A stretch of 64,000 bases of DNA from Chloroflexota bacterium (GTDB lineage: Bacteria > Chloroflexota > Limnocylindria > Limnocylindrales > CSP1-4). The stretch covers positions 62,001 through 126,000 of the forward strand of contig JAHBUZ010000006.1 in the NCBI GenBank assembly GCA_019637815.1, read 5' to 3'. Positions 8,875-16,574 of this stretch are shown in pieces; position 1 is the stretch's first letter; every line of letters begins with the position of its first letter. Both the position numbers and the translations under genes were made by a program. A model generated the notes under the pieces. That model worked only from the letters and a program-made list of their open reading frames with translations, was not told the DNA's origin and searched no databases.

Positions 8875-10149
8875 TTAGAACCGGACCCGCTGGGGATCCT
8901 TGCTCTTCCCGCTGCCGCCCCTGCCCAGCTGGCCCTTGGTGTTGCTCCCCCAGCACCAGACCGTCCGGTCGGACTTGAGCGCGCAGCTGTACCCGCCGTC
9001 CGCGAACGTGCCGTTGACGGCCACGTGCGTCACGTTCGTGAGGCCCGCCACCCGCACCGGCTTCTTCTTGAACGTGACGGCCGAGCCCTTGCCGAGCTGC
9101 CGGTCATCGTTCGAGCCCCAGCACCACACGCGCCGGTCCGTGGTTCGCGCGCAGCTATGGTTGTCGCCCGATGCCAGGTGGGCAGCCGTGTCCATCGACT
9201 TGACCGCGGTATCCGCTCGCTGCGTGGGCCCCGTGCTGTTGTTGCCGAGCTGACCGGACGAGCCCAGGCCCCAGCAGCGGATCGTCCGGTTGGTCATCCG
9301 TGCGCAGGAATGGCTGGTGCCGACGGTCAGCTGGCTCACGTCCTTCAGGTCGGTGCTGTTGTTGCGCCGGACCGGCTGGGGCGACTTCGAGCTCTGGTTG
9401 AGCGCGCCGTGGCCCAGCTGGCCCTGGTTGTTGCGACCCCAGCAGAGCGCGCCGGGACCGCCGGCGCCACATGTGTGGTACGGGCCCGCCGCGACGTTGG
9501 AGGTGAGGCCCACGGAGACCGGAGCCGCCCGGCTCGTGAACGTCCCGTCGCCCAGCTGGCCGTAATTGTTGCCACCCCAGCAATAGGTGCTGTGTCCCGT
9601 GGTCCTGGCACAGGCGTGGTACCAGCCCGCGGTGATCTGGAGCGGCTTCTTGGCGTCGGGCAGGGCGACCTTGACCGCGACCTTGATCGTGCTCGGTGAG
9701 CCGGGCCCGTTGCCCAGCTGCCCTGAGCCGTCGGAGCCCCAGCACCAGACCGTGTCGTTCGATCGGCGGGCGCACGTGGACTCGAGGCCGGCAGCCACCT
9801 CCACCACGCCCTTCAGCTGCGCGCCACCGCGCTCACCCATCCGGACGACCACCTTGACCGGCGTGCGTCGCGTCTGTGTCGTGCCGTCACCCAGCTGACC
9901 CTTGTGGTTCCTGCCCCAGCAGTACACGAGCCCCGATGACTTCACCGCGCACGCATGTGCGGGCCCGGCCGAGATCTGGGTGATCTCATCGCCCAGGGCT
10001 GCTGCGGGCGTCGCTGCAGGGATGGCCATGGCCAGCGCCAGGCCGATGGCCACGACGAGGACGCGGACGAGATCGCGCCATCGGCGCCCTGGGTCGGATG
10101 CGATGGACAGCATGAGCGGATGCGTGGGGGCGACGGGGGGCGTGCGCAT
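8875..10149 (-). CDS. Secreted RCC1-repeat beta-propeller protein
   Basis: 424 residues; the ATG at 10149 has GAGGAG about 6 bases upstream. A hydrophobic segment (VLVVAIGLALAMAIPAATPAAAL, about residues 29-51) is the export signal. The rest is seven RCC1 blades, each ending in CWG-x(4)-GQLG (VYCWGRNHKGQLG, VWCWGSDGSGQLG, TYCWGGNNYGQLG, ALCWGRNNQGQLG, IRCWGLGSSGQLG, VWCWGSNDDRQLG, VWCWGSNTKGQLG). Each blade has a second cysteine in H-x-C-A, so a disulfide per blade is likely, consistent with an extracellular site. Seven blades close a full propeller. A binding or scaffold role is inferred; ligand unknown. Confidence 0.92.
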   Translation of the reverse strand: MRTPPVAPTHPLMLSIASDPGRRWRDLVRVLVVAIGLALAMAIPAATPAAALGDEITQISAGPAHACAVKSSGLVYCWGRNHKGQLGDGTTQTRRTPVKVVVRMGERGGAQLKGVVEVAAGLESTCARRSNDTVWCWGSDGSGQLGNGPGSPSTIKVAVKVALPDAKKPLQITAGWYHACARTTGHSTYCWGGNNYGQLGDGTFTSRAAPVSVGLTSNVAAGPYHTCGAGGPGALCWGRNNQGQLGHGALNQSSKSPQPVRRNNSTDLKDVSQLTVGTSHSCARMTNRTIRCWGLGSSGQLGNNSTGPTQRADTAVKSMDTAAHLASGDNHSCARTTDRRVWCWGSNDDRQLGKGSAVTFKKKPVRVAGLTNVTHVAVNGTFADGGYSCALKSDRTVWCWGSNTKGQLGRGGSGKSKDPQRVRF

Positions 10150-10337
10150 GGGCGGCTCCTCTCGGCGGCGGGTCGTGACGGATGGGCTGGGCCGGGTCGC
10201 GGTGTCGGACGCGGCCCGGCGCGGGGCTGGATGGATACCGGGTGACGCCTCGGCCGTGGGCTCCGGCGCAGGGCGCGGGGTACGGCGCGGGTACATGGAC
10301 GCCGGGTGGCGTTGCCGCCACCCGCGTCGAGCCGAAC

Positions 10338-11486
10338 CTACTTGCGGCGGAAGCGGATGCGCTGGGTCTCCGGCTGGGTGATGGACTGATCCCACGCCTC
10401 GCCGTATCGGGCCGTGCCGTCCACGGTGACGAGACCTGCGACCGTCTGCCCGCTGGAGTGGGTGGCCTGCTGCTTCCAGGTGGTGCCGCCGTTGGTGGTC
10501 AGGTAGCCCCTGCCCTTGCCCGTGAGCGTCTCGATGCCTCCGACCTCGACCGCGCCGATGACCGCGCGCGTCCCCTTGACCGCGACGGTCGTGGGCATGA
10601 CGCCGATCTCGGACGGGAAGGGTGCGCTCCGGAGGGTCTTGGCGGCCGCGAAGGAGCCGCCCTTGTTGGTGCTCCGGCGGACCTTGAGGCTCGCCTTGTC
10701 CATGTAGGCGAGGAAGGCACGCGTCCCGTCCGCGCCGATCCGGGGCACGCTGCCGTACTTGAGCGTGGCGATGGTCTTGGTGCCCAGGCTGGTCAGCGTG
10801 TTGTCCGGGGCGGGACCGACCTTGAACCGGCGGAGCTGGAGCTTGTTGCCCTGGAACCACGTCACGTACAGCCGGTCGCTGCTCGCGGCGATGGCCAGCC
10901 CGCGGCCGAGCGTGCCCTTGCCGAGGTCGAAGGACTGGGGTGACGACCCCGAGCCGGTCAGGCCCCAGGCACGCACCTGGACCCGCCAGCCGCTGTCCGA
11001 CTGCTGGAACCACGCCACGGCGAGCTCCTGATTGCGGAGGCAGGTGATGTCCGGCTTGCGGGTCTGATACCCGACCGTCAGCCGGCTGAAGGTGGACGGA
11101 CCGCCCGCGAATGACTCGCCCGTGACCATGACATCCCGACGGCCCGCGTCGAACTCGTCCGTGTAGGTCATCACCGCGTGCCCGGCGCAGACCGTCACCC
11201 GGGGGTCGCGCCAATCCCGGTCGAGCCCGTGGAAGTTCTGCCAGATGGAGCCGCCATCGGCGCTCCAGGAGAGGACCACACCTCGAGGCCCCTCGTCGTC
11301 CTCGCGCGACGATGCGATCGCGATGCGCTGGCCGCGTGCCACGAGGTCCGTGGCCGTGATGAGGTGGCCCGGGTTCCCGCTGTCCACGACGGTGGTCGGA
11401 CCGAACGAGAGCGCGGGCGTGGCGGACAGGGCCACGGCGAGCAGCCCGACGGGCACGGCTCGATGGGCGACGCGGGGCAGACGCAT
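10338..11486 (-). CDS. Secreted sialidase-type (BNR/Asp-box) beta-propeller protein
   Basis: 382 residues from the ATG at 11486 (MRLPRVAHRAVPVG). Signal peptide to about residue 27 (ALSATPALSFG). The body has degenerate BNR/Asp-box strands: WSADGGSIWQNF, RRSTNKGGSFAAAKTL, YLTTNGGTTWKQQAT. Catalytic arginines of true sialidases are not evident, so hydrolase activity is doubtful; many such exo-alpha-sialidase-like proteins are annotated only by fold. It ends in TQRIRFRRK, similar to the DPQRVRF end of the RCC1 protein downstream. First of three consecutive propeller genes on this strand. Confidence 0.8.
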   Translation of the reverse strand: MRLPRVAHRAVPVGLLAVALSATPALSFGPTTVVDSGNPGHLITATDLVARGQRIAIASSREDDEGPRGVVLSWSADGGSIWQNFHGLDRDWRDPRVTVCAGHAVMTYTDEFDAGRRDVMVTGESFAGGPSTFSRLTVGYQTRKPDITCLRNQELAVAWFQQSDSGWRVQVRAWGLTGSGSSPQSFDLGKGTLGRGLAIAASSDRLYVTWFQGNKLQLRRFKVGPAPDNTLTSLGTKTIATLKYGSVPRIGADGTRAFLAYMDKASLKVRRSTNKGGSFAAAKTLRSAPFPSEIGVMPTTVAVKGTRAVIGAVEVGGIETLTGKGRGYLTTNGGTTWKQQATHSSGQTVAGLVTVDGTARYGEAWDQSITQPETQRIRFRRK

Positions 11487-11647
11487 GCGGAAACCTCGGC
11501 TGCGGGGCTGGTCGCCACGGGTGCGGTCAGCGCGCTGGCACCGGCTCCGGATCCCGCGGTCACGAGGGAGTCTATCGGACGAGCGCAACCTCGATCCCGT
11601 CCCGCAACCTGCCGAGTGGCGCTCGGCGGTCCGTCGGCCGACCTCGG

Positions 11648-12250
11648 TCAGTCGAGACGCTGGGCCAGGATGAGGGTGTCCGGCTCGTCCACGACCGGCT
11701 CGAACCCGAGGTGGCGATAGAAGCCGATGGCGTTCGTGTTCGCGACATCCACGCCCAGGTGGACCCCCGGCACGCCCCGCTCGCGGAGCTCCGCGAGCAG
11801 CTGGTCGATGAGCGTCCTGCCAAGCCCCAGCCCGCGGGTCCTGGGCATCAGGTCGATATGCAGGTGCGCAGGGTAGGGCCCGAGCAGCTCCCGGGGTGTG
11901 CGCTCGGGCTCGTGGATGAGACGGATGAGCTCGGCATCCTTCGAGTCGTCCGGGCTGCCCTCCCCGAGCGGATAGCGGGCGCGGAGCGGGGGGTACCACG
12001 TGGTCTCCGCCCATGCCTCGAAGTCGAGCGTGTCATCCGCGGACAGCAGATAGCCCGCGACACCCGCCTCGTCCACGAGCACCAGCTGCGTGCCGATGCC
12101 TCGTGCCACGTACGGTCCGGCGTAGATGTGGCCCAGGAGGTCCGGGTCCCGATAGAGCGCGCTCGCGTCCGCACCGACCTCCCCCTGGAGCAGGCAGACG
12201 CGGTAGACCCCGGCCATGTCGTGGATCGTCGCTCGTTCGATGCGCACCAT
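11648..12250 (-). CDS. GNAT-family N-acetyltransferase
   Basis: 200 residues with the GNAT acyl-CoA fold. The acetyl-CoA loop is readable as RTRGLGLGRTLIDQLL (about residues 138-153), preceded by the beta4 strand AHLHIDLMP and followed by GFYRHLGFEPV. It resembles the acetyltransferase-like proteins related to the C-terminal domain of metazoan O-GlcNAcase. Substrate unknown. Start ATG at 12250. It shares no promoter with the AAA ATPase, which ends 35 bases upstream of it. Confidence 0.88.
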   Translation of the reverse strand: MVRIERATIHDMAGVYRVCLLQGEVGADASALYRDPDLLGHIYAGPYVARGIGTQLVLVDEAGVAGYLLSADDTLDFEAWAETTWYPPLRARYPLGEGSPDDSKDAELIRLIHEPERTPRELLGPYPAHLHIDLMPRTRGLGLGRTLIDQLLAELRERGVPGVHLGVDVANTNAIGFYRHLGFEPVVDEPDTLILAQRLD

Positions 12251-12284
12251 GACGCCAATGCTAGGCCAGGTCCCCGAGGTCCGA

Positions 12285-13715
12285 TCAGGTATCGATGAGA
12301 TAGGCGAGCACGCCCGCGGGCACGGCCCATGGTCCTTCCGTGTCGCCGAGGTCAAGGACACTCTCCGTCGCGAGGATCCCGTGCCATTCGGACGCCCGGA
12401 CGGTCACGGCAGCCCGACGCCAGCTCCCATCCGTGAACTTGGCCTCGATCGCCGCCCTCCGCAGGCGGTGGGAGACGAAGTCGATCTCCTTGCGAGCCGG
12501 GGTCCGGACATGGAAGAGGCTCTCGTCACCGTCCCCGTCGTACCCGTCGGCGATGAGCGCCCGGCGGATGGCGAGCCCCAGCAGCATCTCCGTGAGGATG
12601 GTCGGGTCGATGTCCTCCCGGGCGGTGTTCCGCAGGTACGCGATGCGGGCGACGACCGGATCGATCGCATACACCTTGTCCTGCGCCTTCGCCAGCGGCG
12701 TCCAGCCGCGCGCCGTCTTCTGTGGACAGGTCCATGTGAGGTACGCGTTGCGCAGGTACTCCAGGTGGCGAACGACGGTCGAGTGGGCCGCGTCGATGTC
12801 TGCGGCCACGTTCGAGGAGTTGAGAGGGCTGCCCATCCCGGTCATCACACGTTCGACGAGCGTGGACGCGTCCGTCCTGCTGAGTCTGCTGTGTGCGAAG
12901 GCGTCACGGAAGATCACATCGAAGATGTCGTCCACGAAACCCGGCGGGATCGCCTGGCCGAGCCTGGCAGCCGCGACCGCACGCGGATAGCCCCCGTATG
13001 TCAGATAGCGTCGCCACATCCTCGCCAGCTCCGCAGACCACGGGATCAGGGATCGATACGCGTCGGTCGCGACGGGGGTGCGGAGATCCGCCAGTGGGAG
13101 TCGCGGGACCATCCTGGGCGCATCTGGCCAGAGCAGGTCGACGAATGTCCGGAAGCCGATCGGAAGGAGGGTCCGATCCCGATCGGGTGCGTCACCGCGG
13201 CGGCCCGCCCACGATCCGATCGCCGATGTCAGCTGCTCGGCGTCCGAACCCGTGACGACGACCGTCGCCTCGTGGAACTCAGGCACGTTGTCACGCATCC
13301 ACTTGATCGCCGAGGGCCAGTCACCATCGATCCCGGTCGCCTCATCGATGACCCAGAAGCGCCGGACGTCGGAGGGGAGCATCGGGAGAGCGAGGTTCCG
13401 GGCCACCGTCTGGAGATCGCGCACGGGCCAGCCGTCGACCGCGATCCTCACGATGCTGCCACCCGGCGCACCACGCTGGAGGAGAGACGCGATGAGTTGC
13501 TTGGTCGCGACGGTCTTGCCGACCCGCCGCGGCCCACGGAGGACATACAGCCCGCCCGGATGGGGGTCGCGCAGGGCAGGTGACTCATAGCCGAGGCCTG
13601 AGCCACGGACCGGTACGAGATCGGGATCGGTCGCCTCCCAGCCCGATCCTCGCCACCACGGGTTCATGTCGGCCACGCCGGTCTGTAGAGCGCCCTTGCT
13701 CGTCCTCGTCGACAT
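12285..13715 (-). CDS. AAA-family ATPase with C-terminal DUF4143/nuclease-like region
   Basis: 476 residues. Walker A is GPRRVGKT (about residues 61-68) and Walker B is RRFWVIDEATG. After a sensor-type region comes a winged-helix segment (DASTLVERVMTGM, HSTVVRHLEYL) and a C-terminal region with IDFVSHRLRRAAIEAKF, the E-x-K part of a PD-(D/E)XK-like fold. This arrangement is that of the ATPases carrying DUF4143, widespread and poorly understood. The ATG at 13715 is followed by STRTSKGALQ. Direct repeats in the promoter suggest autoregulation. Confidence 0.85.
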   Translation of the reverse strand: MSTRTSKGALQTGVADMNPWWRGSGWEATDPDLVPVRGSGLGYESPALRDPHPGGLYVLRGPRRVGKTVATKQLIASLLQRGAPGGSIVRIAVDGWPVRDLQTVARNLALPMLPSDVRRFWVIDEATGIDGDWPSAIKWMRDNVPEFHEATVVVTGSDAEQLTSAIGSWAGRRGDAPDRDRTLLPIGFRTFVDLLWPDAPRMVPRLPLADLRTPVATDAYRSLIPWSAELARMWRRYLTYGGYPRAVAAARLGQAIPPGFVDDIFDVIFRDAFAHSRLSRTDASTLVERVMTGMGSPLNSSNVAADIDAAHSTVVRHLEYLRNAYLTWTCPQKTARGWTPLAKAQDKVYAIDPVVARIAYLRNTAREDIDPTILTEMLLGLAIRRALIADGYDGDGDESLFHVRTPARKEIDFVSHRLRRAAIEAKFTDGSWRRAAVTVRASEWHGILATESVLDLGDTEGPWAVPAGVLAYLIDT

Positions 13716-13725
13716 GCGCCTACCT

Positions 13726-13780
13726 CTACGTTATCACTCGTCTATCGACCAAAAAGGTATACGTTATCGCGCGAGTATCG
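13726..13780. promoter_or_regulatory. Direct repeats upstream of the AAA ATPase gene
   Basis: TACGTTATC occurs at 13727-13735 and 13760-13768, exactly 33 bp apart (about three helical turns). The similarity continues into TATCG about 8 bases further in each copy. The stretch is much more AT-rich than its surroundings. It lies 12-65 bases from the ATPase start, where its promoter should be, so a repressor operator is likely. Confidence 0.5.
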
Positions 13781-13952
13781 CTCCATGATGGAGACCGACG
13801 GCCCCTCGGTCAAGTGCCCGAACGGCCAGCGGTGGACGGGGCCGCGGTCCAGCTGGCACCACCGGTGTGCCGCCGGTCGAGCCGCGGAGGATGGCCCAGC
13901 CCCGGACTCCGCTCGAGGGTTCGTCGCCATCCTCGTCGTCGGGTCGCGCGAG

Positions 13953-14072
13953 TGGTCCATCGTGCGCTGGGTCGTGGAGCGCTTGGTGGTCCACGATCGA
14001 GGGTCGACCGTCGTGTGCAAGGCCGCACAGGTGGTCCAGCCGCTCGTTGCCGACCGATGGGGAAGTGGTCTA
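13953..14072. promoter_or_regulatory. Four TGGTCYA half-sites upstream of the GlcNAc operon
   Basis: TGGTCCA at 13953, 13987 and 14032, and TGGTCTA at 14066, spaced 34, 45 and 34 bp. The known operator of NagR/DasR-type GntR regulators is a palindrome built on TGGTCTAGACCA, and the downstream gene encodes such a regulator. The last copy, AGTGGTCTA, matches nine bases of the palindrome's left half. Apart from these and the ATPase promoter, the 13739-14116 gap holds nothing I can support. Confidence 0.45.
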
Positions 14073-14116
14073 TCGATGCGCTTGATTCCGGGCCGCTGAC
14101 CGACTACCCTGCCGCG

Positions 14117-14887
14117 ATGGGGGATGGCAGGGAGGCGCCACGACAGACGCTCCGTGCGCGCCTGCGCGAGCTCATCGCGTCCTCCCGGGCGGGCGATCGG
14201 TTGCCCAGCGAGCGTGTGCTGAGCCAGCGCTGGGACGCGGCGCGCATGACGGTGCGCCACGCGACGGACGCGCTCGTGGCAGAGGGGCTGGTGGAGCGGC
14301 GCCACGGGTCGGGGACGTACGTGCTGCCGCGACCGGTGGTCCGCTTCCTGGGCCTCACCTCGTTCACCCAGGACATGCGGGAGCGGGGCCTGGTGCCGGG
14401 CAGTCGCACGCTCGCCTTCCGGACGGAGGCCGCCGATACCACGACCGCCACCCAGCTGCGGGTCACGCCCGGCCACGAGGTGCTCCGGTTCACCCGCCTT
14501 CGACTCGGCAGTGACGAGCCGATGGCCATCGAGACGGTGCGCATCCCCGCGACCCTGGTGCCTGGCCTGGGACCCGGCGACCTCGAGGGATCGCTGTACG
14601 AGCTGCTGGCGCGGCGGTATCGCATCGTGCCGGGTGCGGCACAGGTGACCATCGAGCCGGTGCTCCCCGAGCGACGCATCCGCCGGCTGCTCGCGATCCC
14701 GGACCACCAGGCGTGTCTCCGCCTGCGCATGACCGACACCGATACCCGTGGACGCGTGATCATGACCGCGGACTGCATCTATCGCGGCGATCGCTACCAG
14801 CTCACCGCGGACGTCCCGGGTGCCATCCTGGGGAGTGGCGCGCTCGGTGGCGTGGGTACGGCCGTCGCGGCGCGGCGGGCCGGGTGA
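14117..14887 (+). CDS. GntR/HutC-family regulator, NagR-like
   Basis: 256 residues. N-terminal winged helix-turn-helix at about 10-75 (RLPSERVLSQRWDAARMTVRHA, then LVERRHGSGTYVLPRP), followed by a UTRA ligand domain at about 85-235 (FLGLTSFTQDMRERGLVPGS, VLRFTRLRLGSDEPMAIETVRIP, CLRLRMTDTDTRG). As first gene of an N-acetylglucosamine operon it most likely senses a GlcNAc phosphate, like NagR or DasR. Its TGA overlaps the GTG of the kinase gene (GTGA). TGGTCYA repeats upstream are candidate autoregulatory sites. Confidence 0.92.
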   Translation: MGDGREAPRQTLRARLRELIASSRAGDRLPSERVLSQRWDAARMTVRHATDALVAEGLVERRHGSGTYVLPRPVVRFLGLTSFTQDMRERGLVPGSRTLAFRTEAADTTTATQLRVTPGHEVLRFTRLRLGSDEPMAIETVRIPATLVPGLGPGDLEGSLYELLARRYRIVPGAAQVTIEPVLPERRIRRLLAIPDHQACLRLRMTDTDTRGRVIMTADCIYRGDRYQLTADVPGAILGSGALGGVGTAVAARRAG

Positions 14888-15822
14888 GACGCGTGCTCGC
14901 GGTGGACGGTGGCCAGTCGACGATCCGGGTGCTGTCGCCGGGTGCCACCGAGCCCGTGGAGGTGCCGGGTGTCGGACATCTCGAGGGTGACAGCGTGGTC
15001 GGGGTCGTGACCGCGATCGAGACCGCGTGGCGGCGGGCCGGCGCGCCGACGGTCGACCGCGCGATGCTCGGCCTGACCACGGCGCCCACCACGGACGCGG
15101 ATCGTGACCGGTTGTGCGGCACGGTGGGGACGGCCACGGGCGCATCCGACGTGTGGCTCGCGGACGATTCGGTGACGGCACACGCGGGGGCGCTGTCGCT
15201 CGGCTGGGGGGTGAGCGTCACGGTGGGGACCGGCGTGGCGTGTCTCGTGGCGCCACGCGGCGGGGACCAGCCACGCATCCTGGGTGGTCATGGCGTCCTG
15301 CTCGGCGACGAGGGCGGTGCCACGTGGATCGGGCGCGAGGCGATCCGGGCCGCGCTGCGGGCATGGGACGGCCGGGGTCCGGCGACCGCGCTGGGACCGG
15401 CCGTGATGGCACGCTTCGGACCGCTCGACGGCCTGGCGGACCGGATCCATCGTGGCGAGCGAGCCGTGGACACGATCGCCCGGTTCGCTCCCGAGGTGCT
15501 CACCATCGCCGACTCGGGCGATGCCGTCGCCGACGCGATCGTCGATGCCGCCGTGGAGGAGCTGACGCTGCTCATCGCGGCTGCGGTCGCTGCTGCTGTG
15601 GATGTCGATCCGGCCGGGGTGCCCGTCGCCCTGGGCGGTCGGCTGATGACACCCGGTGCGCCGTTGCGCCTGCGGCTCGATCGAGCCCTCGCGACCCGTC
15701 TGCCGGCCACGCCGGTCCGCAGCGCCGACGCAAGCCCGCTCATGGGCGCCCGTCTCCTCGGTGGATCCGATGACCCGGGTCGCTATACACCCCTCGTGTA
15801 TCGATGGAGCAGCGCCGCATGA
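14884..15822 (+). CDS. BadF/BadG-type sugar kinase, probably N-acetylglucosamine kinase
   Basis: 312 residues from the GTG at 14884, which overlaps the regulator's stop. ASKHA-fold kinase: phosphate-1 loop AVDGGQST, central VTVGTGVACLV and HGVLLGDEGGATWIGREAI, adenosine motif VALGGRLM. The GDEGG/IGREA segment is typical of the BadF/BadG N-acetylglucosamine kinase family. Expected reaction: GlcNAc + ATP to GlcNAc-6-phosphate, in line with the GH84 hydrolase and importer downstream. Near its 3' end AT-rich codons form an inverted repeat at 15785-15801. Confidence 0.88.
   Translation: MRRVLAVDGGQSTIRVLSPGATEPVEVPGVGHLEGDSVVGVVTAIETAWRRAGAPTVDRAMLGLTTAPTTDADRDRLCGTVGTATGASDVWLADDSVTAHAGALSLGWGVSVTVGTGVACLVAPRGGDQPRILGGHGVLLGDEGGATWIGREAIRAALRAWDGRGPATALGPAVMARFGPLDGLADRIHRGERAVDTIARFAPEVLTIADSGDAVADAIVDAAVEELTLLIAAAVAAAVDVDPAGVPVALGGRLMTPGAPLRLRLDRALATRLPATPVRSADASPLMGARLLGGSDDPGRYTPLVYRWSSAA
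15785..15801. promoter_or_regulatory. Inverted repeat inside the kinase 3' end
   Basis: ATACAC and GTGTAT flank CCCTC. It uses codons such as TAT and ACA that are rare in these genes. It lies 18 bases before the SIS gene start, so it could be an operator or RNA hairpin for the downstream genes, or chance. Confidence 0.25.
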
Positions 15823-16574
15823 GCCGCCGGAACGGCACCGACGAGCCACCGCGCTCGGCCGGTCATCGCTACCTGGACACGCTCCAGGGCCTCCTCGACC
15901 GGCTCGAGGGCGAGACCTGGCCGGCCATCGATGCTGCGGCTTCCCTGGTGACCGACGCGCTCGCCACGGGTCATGACCTGCACGCCTTCGGCTCGGGGCA
16001 CTCGCACATGCTCGCGGAGGAGCTGTTCTATCGCGCCGGCGGCCTCGTGCGTGTCCGACCCATCCTGTTCGAGGGCCTGATGCTCCACGCGAGCGCCCCG
16101 CTGAGCACCGCGCTCGAGCGACTGCCAGGACTCGCTGCCGCGCTCCACGACGACCATCCGATGCAGGCCGGGGACGTGCTGCTCATCGCCTCCAACTCGG
16201 GCGGCAACGCGGTCACCGTGGAGCTCGCCCGGCTCGCGCGGGCGGAGGGAGTGGGTGTCATCGCCATCACGAGCCTCCATCACGCGACCTCGACCGAGAG
16301 CCGCACCCCCGGCACGCCGCGGCTCCACGAGGTGGCGGACGTGGTCATCGACAACGGGGGCGTGGTGGGTGACGCGAGCGTGGCGGTGGCGGGCCTCGCG
16401 TCGCGTGTCGCGCCCACGTCCACGGTGCTTGGTGCCGCGATCGTGAACACGCTCGTCGCGGAGGTCGCGGAGCGGCTCGTGGCGCGGGGTGTCGTCCCCG
16501 ATGTGTTCACGAGCGGCAACGTGGCCGGCGGTGATGCGGCCAATGGACGGCTGCTGCGGGCGGCGATCCGATGA
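15819..16574 (+). CDS. SIS-domain sugar-phosphate-binding protein (UPF0309 type)
   Basis: 251 residues from the ATG at 15819, which overlaps the kinase stop (ATGA) with GGAG about 8 bases upstream; an in-frame ATG at 15804 is less likely. SIS fold: FGSGHSHMLAEELFYRAGG (about residues 52-70), then DVLLIASNSGGNAVTVELARLARAEGV, the phosphosugar-binding serines. A C-terminal GLASRVAPTSTVLGAAIVNTLVAEV helix is typical of UPF0309 proteins, often found in amino-sugar operons and proposed as phosphosugar isomerases or etherases. Substrate here is likely a GlcNAc-derived phosphate. Confidence 0.85.
   Translation: MSRRNGTDEPPRSAGHRYLDTLQGLLDRLEGETWPAIDAAASLVTDALATGHDLHAFGSGHSHMLAEELFYRAGGLVRVRPILFEGLMLHASAPLSTALERLPGLAAALHDDHPMQAGDVLLIASNSGGNAVTVELARLARAEGVGVIAITSLHHATSTESRTPGTPRLHEVADVVIDNGGVVGDASVAVAGLASRVAPTSTVLGAAIVNTLVAEVAERLVARGVVPDVFTSGNVAGGDAANGRLLRAAIR

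Noticed and set aside
8875..11214. 779-aa protein in the RCC1 frame
   Set aside because: The upstream 355 residues are low-complexity and antisense-shifted over the BNR gene; signal peptide and ribosome site place the start at 10149.
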